Source: Rathayibacter iranicus NCPPB 2253 = VKM Ac-1602 (GTDB taxonomy: Bacteria; Actinomycetota; Actinomycetes; Actinomycetales; Microbacteriaceae). Taken from it: a stretch of 64,000 bases of DNA. Positions within the stretch are counted from its first letter, which is position 1, and each line of letters starts with the position of its first letter. The stretch covers positions 1-64,000 of the forward strand of contig NZ_QGDV01000004.1 in assembly GCF_003149025.1 (NCBI RefSeq), written 5' to 3'. The notes below the pieces were generated by a model. The model was not told the DNA's origin. It saw only the letters and a program-made list of their open reading frames with translations, and ran no database searches. A program made the translations under genes and the position numbers. Below, piece after piece: positions 20,784 through 30,329 of the stretch.

Positions 20784-22019
20784 ATGGGAGAGATGACCGA
20801 CGCAGCTCCGTGGCCACCGCCCGCAGGCCGCCCTGACGACGCGGACACTCCTGCCCAGGAGGCGGCTCGACACCCTCCTGCCGCCCCCGCTCCGAGGCCC
20901 CCCGCTCCAGTGGCACCTGCCTGGTCGCCGGCGTCTCCTGCTGGGGCGTGGTCGGCCGATCTGCGACAGAACTTTGCCCCTGCTCCGGGCTGGACTCCCC
21001 CGCCTCGGCCGGGCCTCGTGCCGCTGCGCCCGCTGGGTTTCGGGACGCTCCTGGGTGCGCCCTTTCAGGTGCTTCGCCGGAGCCCCCGGACCACCCTCGG
21101 AGTCGCCCTCCTCGTGCAGGGGCTCGGTTCGGTGCTCGCGCTGGCTATTTATGCGCTGATCGCCCTGCTGGCCGTCGGGCGCATCAGCCAGGCGGAGGCG
21201 GACGACCGCGACGCCGTGGGGGCCGGCTCCCTCGCCATCGTCATCCTCGCGGCCCTCATCCCCCTCGCCGTCTCGCTCGCGACCGGCGCGCTCGTGCAGG
21301 GTGTCGTCGTCCTCGAGGTCTCGCGCGGCGTGCTCGGCGAGCGCGCGACGCTCCGGCAGCTGCTCGGACGCCTCCGCGGCCGCTGGTGGGCGTTGATCGC
21401 GTGGACCGTGCTGCAGGGGCTGGGCTACCTGCTCCTCGTCGTGCTGGCGGCCGCTCTTGCGGTGCCGCTGTTCGTCCTCGGCGCGCAGGGGGGCGGCTCG
21501 GGCGCGATCATCGGCGGCGTCCTGGTGCTGATCGGGGCGGCGATTGCCGCCCTCATCCTGGGAACCTGGCTGAGCACGCAGCTCGCCCTCGTGCCGAGCC
21601 TGATCGTGCTCGAGCGGCTGGGTCTGCGACGAGCCGTCGTCCGCTCCTGGCAGCTCGTCCGGGGCGGATTCTGGCGGACCTTCGGCGCGCTCGCCCTGAT
21701 GCTGATCATCATCCAGGTGGCGGGTCAGGTCGTGGCGACTCCGTTCAGCCTCCTGATCCCGATCGCTGGGGCCCTGATTGCGCCCACCGACCCGAATGCC
21801 CAGCTCGTCACGTCCATCGTTGTCACGATCCTCTCGGTCGCCGTCGGCCTCATCATCGGCGCGGTCGGCTCGGTTCTGCAGTCGGCCCTGACGGGGCTGC
21901 TGTATCTCGACCGGCGGATGCGCCGCGAGGGCTTCGACCTCGTGCTGATGCGGCACGTCGAGGAGCGTGCCGCCGGCCGTCCCTCCCCTGATCCGTTCCC
22001 CGTGCCGGAGCGCTCGTGA
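20784..22019 (+). CDS. Polytopic membrane protein (glycerophosphodiesterase membrane-domain-like)
   Basis: 411 residues. A Pro-rich cytoplasmic N-terminus of about 85 residues precedes about six membrane helices. The arrangement and the motif S-W-Q-L-V-R-G-G-F-W-R-T-F-G resemble the membrane domain that precedes some glycerophosphodiesterases, but no catalytic domain is present. It starts a five-gene operon with DUF4129, DUF4350, MoxR and DUF58 proteins and its stop overlaps the next start. A second ATG nine bases downstream (20793) is an equally possible start. Function unknown. Confidence 0.8.
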   Translation: MGEMTDAAPWPPPAGRPDDADTPAQEAARHPPAAPAPRPPAPVAPAWSPASPAGAWSADLRQNFAPAPGWTPPPRPGLVPLRPLGFGTLLGAPFQVLRRSPRTTLGVALLVQGLGSVLALAIYALIALLAVGRISQAEADDRDAVGAGSLAIVILAALIPLAVSLATGALVQGVVVLEVSRGVLGERATLRQLLGRLRGRWWALIAWTVLQGLGYLLLVVLAAALAVPLFVLGAQGGGSGAIIGGVLVLIGAAIAALILGTWLSTQLALVPSLIVLERLGLRRAVVRSWQLVRGGFWRTFGALALMLIIIQVAGQVVATPFSLLIPIAGALIAPTDPNAQLVTSIVVTILSVAVGLIIGAVGSVLQSALTGLLYLDRRMRREGFDLVLMRHVEERAAGRPSPDPFPVPERS

Positions 22020-22660
22020 TCCGGTCGGCGGTGCCGCTTGACCCGGACGCGGAGCAGGCGCGGAGCCTCCTCCTCGAGGAGCTTGCCGATCCCCGGTACC
22101 GCGCGGCCGAGCCGAACCTGTTCGACCGCGTGGTCCAGGCGATCCGCGACTGGTTCGCCGACCTGACTCTGCAGGGCGACGGACCATCGGTGCCGGTCGC
22201 CGCCGTGATCGGAGTTCTCGTGCTGGTCGCGCTCGTCGTGGCGGCGCTGCTGATCGCTGGGCGGCCCCGGACAGCACGGCGCAGCACCGTCATGGGGGCG
22301 GTCCTGGCCGCAGACGACACCCGCTCCGCGGCGACCCTGCGTGCGCTCGCGGACGCGGCGGCCGCGCGCGGTGCATGGGACGAGGCACTCGTTGAGCGGT
22401 TCCGCGCGCTCGTACGCGCACTCGATGAGCGGACGGTCCTGCGCCTGTCCCCGGGTACCACGGCGCACGGCCTGGCGTCGCGCGCCTCCGCCGCCTTCCC
22501 CGCCTCCGCCTCGACACTGCGGCGGACAGCGGACGACTTCGACCGCGTCCGTTACCTCGGACTCCCCTGCGGCCCCGCGGAGTACGAGCGGGTCGCCGCA
22601 CTCGATCGCGAGCTGGCCGCGACGGCGCCCGTCTTCGAGCCGCTCGGCGCCGCTCGATGA
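22016..22660 (+). CDS. DUF4129 domain protein
   Basis: 214 residues. A short N-terminal region with a membrane-proximal amphipathic helix (DRVVQAIRDWFADL), one membrane helix (~60-82), then a cytoplasmic helical domain. The D-D-F-D-R-V-R-Y-L-G segment near the end is typical of DUF4129. GTG start overlaps the upstream stop (GTGA). In MoxR/DUF58 clusters this family accompanies transglutaminase-like or chaperone-like functions; its precise role is unknown. Confidence 0.85.
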   Translation: MIRSAVPLDPDAEQARSLLLEELADPRYRAAEPNLFDRVVQAIRDWFADLTLQGDGPSVPVAAVIGVLVLVALVVAALLIAGRPRTARRSTVMGAVLAADDTRSAATLRALADAAAARGAWDEALVERFRALVRALDERTVLRLSPGTTAHGLASRASAAFPASASTLRRTADDFDRVRYLGLPCGPAEYERVAALDRELAATAPVFEPLGAAR

Positions 22661-23852
22661 GCGTCGACACTGTCTCGACGCCCCGCCTCGGTGCACGACT
22701 TCGCCGGGGACGCGTCTGGCTTGTACTGATCGTCCTCGTGGCCGTCGGCACACTACTGCTGACCGTCGCGACAGGGGCGCGAGTGCCCGCTCCAGACCTC
22801 GATACCGACAGCGCTGCACCAGACGGGGCCCGCGCCCTCGCCCAGGTCCTCCGCCAGCAGGGTGTGGACGTCGTGCGGGCGGACAACCTCGACTCCGCTC
22901 TCACCGCCCTCGGCCCCGGTGCGACGCTGCTCATCGAGGATCCAGATATGCCCCTCGACGAGGCGCAGTACAGCCGACTCGCCCGTGCGTCCGACTCTGT
23001 GCTCCTCGTCCGGCCCGGGGCTGCCGCGCTCGACTCGCTGCTGCCGGGAGTCCGTTTCGCCGGCTCACCGGCCGACACCGGCGTCCTCCGTGCTGACTGC
23101 GCGCTGCCCGCGGCCGAGCGCGCCGGCACCCTCCCCTCGGGCGGCAGCACGTACCGCGTCCTCGATTCCGGCGCAGTGGGTTGCTTCCCCTCGGGCGACG
23201 ACGCGTTCGCCCTGGTGAGCGCCGAGGGTCCGGGAGGCGCCCGCATCACGGCAATTGGCGACTCCGACCTGCTACGCAACAGCACGATCACCGAGGAGGG
23301 TCGGGCCGCCCTGGCGCTCGGGCTGCTCGGCGGCGAGGAGCGCCTGGTCTGGTACCGCGCCGGTGCCGCCGATTCCCCAGCTGCCGCAGTGGACCCGTCC
23401 GACCTCGCGCCCGGCTGGGTGACTCCGGCTCTGCTCCTCCTGGTCGCGGTCTTCATCGCGTCCGCCGTGTGGCGAGGTCGCCGTTTCGGGCCGCTTGCCA
23501 TCGAGCCGCTACCCGTCGTCGTGCATGCCAGCGAGACTGCCCGCGGCCGCGCCCGGCTCTACGCCCGCGGTGCACTGCGCCTGCGCGCGCTGGACGCCCT
23601 GCGCATCGGCACGCTGCATCGCACCGCCTCGCTCCTGGGCCTTGCCCCGGCGACGAGAGTCGACGACATCGTCGCCGTCAGTGCTGCCCGTCTCGAGCGC
23701 GATCCAGCTGCGCTCCGCCGCCTCCTCATCGACGACGAGCCCGCCGACGACGGCGCGCTCGTCGCCGCCTCTGACGAACTCCTCCGCTTCGAGAGCGCGC
23801 TCCGCGGTGCCCTCTCACCCGCTCCCACCCGACGACCGGAAGGCCCCCTCCG

Positions 23853-23856
<4 letters not shown>
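22657..23856 (+). CDS. DUF4350 domain protein
   Basis: 399 residues. One N-terminal membrane helix (~22-42), then a periplasmic-side Rossmann-like DUF4350 domain (S-A-A-P-D-G-A-R-A-L-A-Q-V-L-R-Q-Q-G-V-D-V, then L-L-I-E-D-P). A second membrane helix at ~255-275 leads to a cytoplasmic helical tail. The plan resembles proteins that accompany MoxR ATPases. ATG overlaps the DUF4129 stop (ATGA), indicating coupled translation. Confidence 0.85.
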
Positions 23857-24848
<992 letters not shown>

Positions 24849-24851
24849 GCC

Positions 24852-26159
24852 GTGCACCTCACCGGACGCAGCGTCCTCGTCCTCCTCATCGGCCTCGTGC
24901 CGGTCGTCCTGCTGGGTGGCCGGGCCGAGGTTGCCTTCGCCGTACTCGGGCTCTGGCTGCTCGTGTGGGCCGCGCTGATCACGGTCGACATCGCCGCCGC
25001 GGGCTCGGCTCGCGCGGTCGCGCTTGACCGGCACATCCCCGACAGGGTGCGGCTCGGCGAGCGCGCCGAGGCCGTCCTCCTCGTTACGAACACCGGCAAG
25101 CGGAGGATCACCGGCGTGCTCCGCGACGCCTGGGAGCCCTCGGCCGGTGCCGTGCTGACGCGCTCAACGCTGCGGCTCCCGCCCGGGGAGCGGCGCGCGG
25201 TGACGACGATCCTGGAGCCGCGCCGTCGGGGCGAGCGCCGGGCGCTCCACGTCACCGTCCGCTCCCGCGGCCCGCTGGGCCTGGCCGGACGGCAGGCAAC
25301 GCACGCCGCCGGCGCCTCGGTCCGCGTGCTGCCGGCCTTCCGCTCCCGCCGCCACCTGCCTTCCCGTCTCGCGCGCCTGCGCGAGCTCGAGGGGCGCACC
25401 AGCGTGATGATCCGCGGGCAGGGCACCGAGTTCGATAGCCTCCGCGAGTACGTCCGCGGCGACGACGTCCGCTCGCTGGACTGGCGGGCGACGGCACGGC
25501 GCCGCGAGCCCGTCGTTCGCACGTGGCGCCCGGAGCGTGATCGGCGGGTGGTCGTCGTGCTCGACACAGGGCGCACCTCCGCTGCCCGCATCGACGACGA
25601 GCCGCGGCTGGACACGGCCATCGAAGCCTCGCTGCTCCTGTCCGCCCTCGCCGCCTCGGCGGGCGACCGGGTAGACGTGCTCGCGTTCGACCGCGCCCGG
25701 CGCGCCCGGGTGCACGGCGCGACGGGCACGGAGGTGCTCACGCGCGTGGTCGACGCGCTGGCCCCCGTGCAGCCGCAGCTGGTCGAGACCGACTGGGCCG
25801 CGGTTCCCGCGCAGGTGCGCGCCCTGGTCTCGCAGCGCTCCCTCGTCGTGCTGCTCACCGCGCTCGACTCGGTGGGATCGGCGGAGGGGCTGCTCGCGGT
25901 GCTCCCGCAGCTCACCCGCGTGCACACCGTCGTCGTCGCCTGCGCGCTCGATCCGGAGCTGCAGCGGATGGCCGGAGACCGTCGCGACCGGGCCGCGGTG
26001 TACAGCGCCGCCGCCGCAGAGCGCTCCCTCGCCGATGTCGAACGCCTGTCCGCCGCTGTCCGGCGCCTCGGGGGCGATGTCGTCCTAGCTAGCCCCGAGC
26101 GCCTGCCGCCAGCGCTGGCCGACCGCTACCTCGCGCTCAAGGCCACCGGCCGGCTCTGA
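24852..26159 (+). CDS. DUF58 domain protein (MoxR partner)
   Basis: 435 residues. Two N-terminal membrane helices (~8-50), a middle beta-rich region, and the DUF58 motif (E-F-D-S-L-R-E-Y-V-R-G-D-D-V-R-S-L-D-W) at about 195, followed by a VWA-like domain (V-V-V-L-D-T-G-R-T-S). The metal-binding DxSxS of true VWA domains is altered to D-T-G-R-T. GTG start three bases after the moxR stop. Last gene of the operon; converges on the SpoIIM-like gene with four bases between stops. Confidence 0.92.
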   Translation: MHLTGRSVLVLLIGLVPVVLLGGRAEVAFAVLGLWLLVWAALITVDIAAAGSARAVALDRHIPDRVRLGERAEAVLLVTNTGKRRITGVLRDAWEPSAGAVLTRSTLRLPPGERRAVTTILEPRRRGERRALHVTVRSRGPLGLAGRQATHAAGASVRVLPAFRSRRHLPSRLARLRELEGRTSVMIRGQGTEFDSLREYVRGDDVRSLDWRATARRREPVVRTWRPERDRRVVVVLDTGRTSAARIDDEPRLDTAIEASLLLSALAASAGDRVDVLAFDRARRARVHGATGTEVLTRVVDALAPVQPQLVETDWAAVPAQVRALVSQRSLVVLLTALDSVGSAEGLLAVLPQLTRVHTVVVACALDPELQRMAGDRRDRAAVYSAAAAERSLADVERLSAAVRRLGGDVVLASPERLPPALADRYLALKATGRL

Positions 26160-26163
26160 GGGC

Positions 26164-27159
26164 TCAGGACTCGGCGATGCCGCGCGACCCCGCCTCGAAG
26201 CGCCCGAGGTCGCCGGTCTCGCCGGCTCGAGCAGCCCGGCCGCCAACGACAACCATGTAGAGGAGGAACCCGAGCAGGGCGAGCGAACCTATCCCGATCT
26301 TGACCCACCACGGCCACGGTGCGGGGGTCACGAAGCCTTCAATCACGCCGGACACCAGCAGAACGAACACGAGCCCGATCGCGACGGTGAACAGGCTCCG
26401 CGCGTCCTCGGCCAGCGCCTGGCCACGCGTGCGGGGACCGGGCGCGATCCATGCCCAGAAGATCCGCAGTCCCGCTGCCGCCGCGACGAAGACGGCGGTG
26501 AGTTCGAGCTGGCCGTGCGGTGCGATGTAGAGGAAGAACGTGTCGCCCTCGCCCACGTGAAACATCACCGCGATCGAGGTGCCGAGGTTCTGCGCGTTCT
26601 GCAGGAGGATGTACGGCACGTAGACCCCGACGATCCCGAAGGCCACGCACTGCGCCGCGATCCAGGCATTATTCGTCCAGACCTGCCCGGCGAAGGATGC
26701 GGCCGGATTCTCGGAGTAGTAGTTGACGAAGTCGTCCTGGGCGAAGCGCCGCAGCTGCTCGTCGTCGCCGAGCGCCGCGAGCAGGCGCGGGTCGCCGAGA
26801 ATCCAGACCGCGTAGAGCGTCGCCACCAGTGCGGTCCCGAGCGCCACGGCCAAGGTCAGCCAGCGGAGCCGGTACAGGGCCGCGGGGAGCGCGAGGACGA
26901 CGAAGCGCGAGAGGGCCGCGAGCGGCTCCTCCCGGGTGCCGGTCAGCCTCCCCCGCGCGCGCGAGAGCGAGACGGCCAACCGGGTACCGACCGCGGTCGA
27001 TCCGGCGGTGGAGGAGATTGCTGCGAGATCGGCGGACGCGGCCTGGTAGCGCTCCACCAGCTCATCCGCTTCGCTGCCGCTCAGCCGGCGCTGGCGAGAG
27101 AGTTCGTCGAGCCGCGTCCACTGCGGCTTGCGGGCGGTCGAGAGAGCGTCGATGTCCAT
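26164..27159 (-). CDS. SpoIIM (stage II sporulation M)-like membrane protein
   Basis: 331 residues. A cytoplasmic helical N-terminus (~1-95) is followed by about six membrane helices. The motifs A-Q-D-D-F-V-N-Y-Y-S-E-N-P-A and I-L-L-Q-N-A-Q-N-L-G and H-G-Q-L-E-L-T-A are those of the SpoIIM family found next to RDD/MoxR genes in non-sporulating actinobacteria. In sporulators SpoIIM is part of a peptidoglycan hydrolase complex; the role here is unknown. The ATG at 27157-27159 has AGGAG immediately in front, unusually close. Divergent from the RDD gene. Confidence 0.88.
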   Translation of the reverse strand: MDIDALSTARKPQWTRLDELSRQRRLSGSEADELVERYQAASADLAAISSTAGSTAVGTRLAVSLSRARGRLTGTREEPLAALSRFVVLALPAALYRLRWLTLAVALGTALVATLYAVWILGDPRLLAALGDDEQLRRFAQDDFVNYYSENPAASFAGQVWTNNAWIAAQCVAFGIVGVYVPYILLQNAQNLGTSIAVMFHVGEGDTFFLYIAPHGQLELTAVFVAAAAGLRIFWAWIAPGPRTRGQALAEDARSLFTVAIGLVFVLLVSGVIEGFVTPAPWPWWVKIGIGSLALLGFLLYMVVVGGRAARAGETGDLGRFEAGSRGIAES

Positions 27160-27216
27160 CTCCTGACAGGATAGCCACCGGCACGCCGCCGCAACCGCGC
27201 ACTCGGGAGGAGCACC

Positions 27217-28065
27217 GTGGACGATCAGCGCACCGACCTCTTCGATTCCCCGGATCTGCTGACCGGCGAGGCAATAGCCCTCGAGGTTCCCGTCACGTCG
27301 TTCGTCCTGCGCGCGGTCGGAGCGATCGTCGACCTCCTCGCCGAGCTGCTCCTTGCCCTCGGCCTCTTCCTGCTCGTCGCCGCGCTGTCCGGCGACGACG
27401 GCCTCGACCAGGCGGCATCCTCGGCACTCGCGATCACCGCGCTCGTCATCTCGGTCGTGCTGGTGCCGGTCGCCGTCGAGACCGGGACGCGAGGCCGCTC
27501 GCTCGGCAAGCTCGTCATCGGCGCCCGTGTCGTCCGCGATGACGGCGGCTCGATCGGCTTCCGGCACGCTCTCGTGCGCGGCCTCACCGGCGTGCTCGAG
27601 ATTCTGATGACCGCCGGCGGCCTTGCGGCGGTGGTCGGCTTGCTCTCGCCGCGCTCCCGCCGTCTGGGCGACGTGCTCGCCGGCACGCACAGCCAACTCG
27701 AGCGCGTGCCGACGGCGGAGCCGTTGCAGGTCGAGGTCCCCGAGCCGCTGCGAGGGTGGGCGCTCACTGCTGACGCCGCACGACTTCCGGATGCCCTGGC
27801 GCGGCGGCTAGCGCAGTTCCTCCGCCAGCGGCATGGGATGACCGAGCCGTCGCGCTCCTCCCTCGCGGCCGCTCTGGCCGATGAGGCCGCCGCGTTCGTC
27901 TCCCCGTTGCCCGACGCCTCTGCCGAGGACTTCCTCGTCGCCGTCGCCGCGCTGCGCCGCACACGCGAGGAGCGCGCTCTGCGGCTCTCTGACCAGCGCC
28001 TCGAGCGCTTGGCACCCGTGCTGGCGAGCGCTCCGCCCGGCTTCCCCCAGCGCGACCGCGCCTAG
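27217..28065 (+). CDS. RDD-family membrane protein
   Basis: 282 residues. The RDD domain spans ~28-165 with three membrane helices, the first Arg in F-V-L-R-A-V-G-A-I-V-D and the conserved T-R-G-R-S-L-G-K-L-V-I-G-A-R-V segment. A 110-residue charged cytoplasmic C-terminus follows. RDD proteins can be Na+/H+ antiporters or transport accessories; here the SpoIIM neighbour points to a conserved but uncharacterised module. GTG start with GGAGGAG upstream. The stop codon overlaps the end of the DUF3499 gene by 4 bp. Confidence 0.88.
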   Translation: MDDQRTDLFDSPDLLTGEAIALEVPVTSFVLRAVGAIVDLLAELLLALGLFLLVAALSGDDGLDQAASSALAITALVISVVLVPVAVETGTRGRSLGKLVIGARVVRDDGGSIGFRHALVRGLTGVLEILMTAGGLAAVVGLLSPRSRRLGDVLAGTHSQLERVPTAEPLQVEVPEPLRGWALTADAARLPDALARRLAQFLRQRHGMTEPSRSSLAAALADEAAAFVSPLPDASAEDFLVAVAALRRTREERALRLSDQRLERLAPVLASAPPGFPQRDRA

Positions 28066-28313
28066 ACCTCCAAGGCCGTGCTGCCAGGCGCGTCGCTGCC
28101 AGGCGCGTCGCTGCCAGGCGCGTCGAAGCGGACGGTCCGCCAGCCCTGCGGAACCAGGAGCCGCCGGTCATGCGACGCGCAGAGATCGTAGCCGTGGGGA
28201 TCGGGAGTCGGGCTCAGCGGGCCGACCGCCACGAGGGAGTCGCGGTAGTCGTAGGTGAGGGTCACGGCTGCCTCCGCGCGGCAACCTGTCCGCGAGCACT
28301 GCCGTCCGGTCAT
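28062..28313 (-). CDS. DUF3499 family protein (Rv3258c-like)
   Basis: 83 residues. Cys residues in R-Q-C-S-R-T-G-C and C-A-S-H-D form a probable zinc site. L-T-Y-D-Y-R-D-S-L and G-Y-D-L-C-A-S-H match DUF3499, found beside the zincin-like gene in most actinobacteria (Rv3258c/Rv3259). The C-terminus is shortened and replaced by three D-A-P-G-S pentapeptides encoded by a tandem DNA repeat. ATG 28311-28313 fits the family start; a GTG three codons upstream is possible. Confidence 0.85.
   Translation of the reverse strand: MTGRQCSRTGCRAEAAVTLTYDYRDSLVAVGPLSPTPDPHGYDLCASHDRRLLVPQGWRTVRFDAPGSDAPGSDAPGSTALEV
28081..28125. repeat. Three tandem 15-bp repeats inside the DUF3499 gene
   Basis: Three identical copies of CTGCCAGGCGCGTCG (28081-28095, 28096-28110, 28111-28125). 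In frame they encode (DAPGS) repeats near the C-terminus. Unit length is a multiple of three, so copy-number change would keep the frame. Confidence 0.95.
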
Positions 28314-28342
28314 CGCGCCCACAGTAGCAATAGGCTGAACGC

Positions 28343-28801
28343 ATGTCCCGCGCCCGTCGTCCTGTCGCCCGTCCGGCAGGCCCGCTGCGCGGAGGTTCTC
28401 GCGATCGGCACGGGCGGGGCGTCCGCGGCCCGATCACCGGCCCGCTCCTGCCGCCGCTGCAGACCCGCACCGACTTCTTCGAGACGACAATCGGCTCGGC
28501 CATCGACTATCTCCGCGGAACCTGGCCACAGGATCTCGTCGGCATCCGGGTGGATGTCGCGGCCACACCGGACGTCGATCCGAAGAGCCTCGACGGAGCG
28601 GGGATCGCGCGGTGGAGCGTGGACCGGGCCGCCCGGCGCATCATCCTGTACCGCGTGCCAATCGAACGCCTCGCCAAGCTGCACCGCCGCGACGACTGGC
28701 ACCAGCGGATGCTGATCGAGAGTTACGTGTTCCGTGCCGTCGCCGAGCTGCTCGGCCGCGACCCCTGGGACCTCTCCCCAGACCGTTTCCGCGGCCTCTG
28801 A
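28343..28801 (+). CDS. Metallopeptidase (zincin)-like protein without HExxH
   Basis: 152 residues, matching the actinobacterial family of Rv3259. The N-terminus has the H-R-R/D-R-H-G-R-G-V-R-G-P tract typical of this group, followed by the fold that carries HExxH in true members. Here the corresponding helix reads M-L-I-E-S-Y-V-F-R-A-V-A-E-L-L-G, without the zinc-binding histidines, as also in Rv3259. It is therefore unlikely to be a peptidase. Divergent from DUF3499 and convergent with the DUF5719 gene, an arrangement conserved near whiB2. Confidence 0.82.
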   Translation: MSRARRPVARPAGPLRGGSRDRHGRGVRGPITGPLLPPLQTRTDFFETTIGSAIDYLRGTWPQDLVGIRVDVAATPDVDPKSLDGAGIARWSVDRAARRIILYRVPIERLAKLHRRDDWHQRMLIESYVFRAVAELLGRDPWDLSPDRFRGL

Positions 28802-28822
28802 CACCACCACGCGCTCAGCGCG

Positions 28823-30307
28823 CTAGTGCGAGTAGACCGTGATCGGCGAGGAGAGCGGGCCCGGCGGGACCACGGCATAGGAGGCAATCCCTCCGTCGCG
28901 GGCGACCGAGACCGACGCCTGCACGGGCTGGGTGCTCGAGACGACGGCCGAGTCGCGGCCGAGGGAGGTGGAGAGCACGGCGAAGGGGCCCAGCTCAAGC
29001 GTGCGCGATTCGCCCGCTGAGGCGATCTCGACAGCGGCGGTCGAGTCGCTACCGTTTGCCAGATGCAGGACCGAATCAACGTCGCCCGCGCTGCCGACGC
29101 CGAAGGCTGTCGATGTCGCCGTGCCTGCAACGAACCAGGCGAAATCAGTACCGGCGCTGCCGGTGGACGTCGAGCGAGCCGCGGCGACGATAGGCTGATC
29201 GGCGCTGAGCGTGATCCGGTACGAGCCGTCGGCAAGACCCGAGATCGGGACCTCGCCCACCCGGCCGGCGGGCACGACGACCTGGGTCGAGGCGCCCGAG
29301 CCGCTCGGGTTCTCGTTCGAGACTTCGACCGAGACCGTACTGTCGCTGTCGCCGGGCACGAGGATGCGCAGGATCGGGACCCCCGCTCCACCACTGCCGT
29401 CGTCGCTCCCGGTCTGCGTGGGCGGGGCGGTCGCGGTGAAGCCCGCGATGACCGCGGTTGTGCCAGGACCTGCCGTCGGCCCCGTCACTTCGACGCCCTC
29501 GGGAGTGAGCCCTGAGATCGTGCTGCTCTGTATGCTCGCCGCGACCTCTCCTCCGCGGGAGGTCACGTGCACGACCGGCTGGAGGATGCCGGGAGCCAGT
29601 CCCGCCAACGGGAGTTCGCGCACGGAGCGAGCGGGGACGACGATGCCCTTCGCTCCGGTGGCCTGGATGGCGCCGTTCTCGCCGAACAGGGTGAGGTCGA
29701 CGGTAGCGGCGACGGCGCTGGGGTTCGCCAGGATCAGGACCGAGGTTCGGCCAACGTCGGTGGACCCGGCGACCAGCCAGCTGTCGGCGGAGGGCTCGGC
29801 GCAACCGCGAGCCGAGAGCCCTGAGACGGTCTCGTTCGCGATGGACTGGACACGGACGCCTCCCGGAGCCGGATCTGCTCCCGCGGGCACGGCGAAACCG
29901 ACGATGCCGGTACCGGGCGAGGCGACATCGGCCTCTGTGAGCCGGGTCGAACCGGTCGTGGACCCCTCAGGCCACACCGTCGAGGCCGAGCCACCGAACG
30001 CGCGAAGCTGCTCGGGCTCGCTCGCGTCGATCAGATCGCCGCCGCAGACGAGCGAGCCGTCCGCGGCGACGGGGGTGATCACGACGCCCTCGGCGGCGCG
30101 CGATGCAAGCGGCAGCGGGAGCAACTGCGGGAGGACGACCGCGGCCGCGGCGATCACGACTCCTGCGATTCCGACGGCGCTGCGCAGCGCGGTACGCCGA
30201 CGATGCGCGGCGGACGGAGTGCGGGCCGGCGCGGAGTGGGCCGGCGCGGAATGGGCCGCGGCGGCGTGCCTGTCTGTCCGAGATCGGCGGGCGGCGGGGT
30301 CGGTCAT
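28823..30307 (-). CDS. DUF5719 family membrane-anchored protein
   Basis: 494 residues. A Ala/Arg-rich cytoplasmic N-terminus (about 45 residues), one membrane helix (A-V-G-I-A-G-V-V-I-A-A-A-A-V-V-L), then a large beta-rich extracytoplasmic region with internal similarity (repeated V-V-V-P-A-G/R-S-V and G-L-A-P-G/D-G). It lies downstream of a large membrane glycosyltransferase, as in related genomes, so a role in envelope assembly is likely. I choose ATG 30307 because GGAGAA precedes it; an in-frame ATG at 30337 would overlap the upstream gene. Confidence 0.8.
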   Translation of the reverse strand: MTDPAARRSRTDRHAAAAHSAPAHSAPARTPSAAHRRRTALRSAVGIAGVVIAAAAVVLPQLLPLPLASRAAEGVVITPVAADGSLVCGGDLIDASEPEQLRAFGGSASTVWPEGSTTGSTRLTEADVASPGTGIVGFAVPAGADPAPGGVRVQSIANETVSGLSARGCAEPSADSWLVAGSTDVGRTSVLILANPSAVAATVDLTLFGENGAIQATGAKGIVVPARSVRELPLAGLAPGILQPVVHVTSRGGEVAASIQSSTISGLTPEGVEVTGPTAGPGTTAVIAGFTATAPPTQTGSDDGSGGAGVPILRILVPGDSDSTVSVEVSNENPSGSGASTQVVVPAGRVGEVPISGLADGSYRITLSADQPIVAAARSTSTGSAGTDFAWFVAGTATSTAFGVGSAGDVDSVLHLANGSDSTAAVEIASAGESRTLELGPFAVLSTSLGRDSAVVSSTQPVQASVSVARDGGIASYAVVPPGPLSSPITVYSH

Positions 30308-30329
30308 GCGCTTCTCCTGGTCGGCAGGC

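Noticed and set aside
28081-28125. Tandem repeats as a CRISPR-like array
   Set aside because: Units are contiguous without spacers and lie inside a coding sequence.
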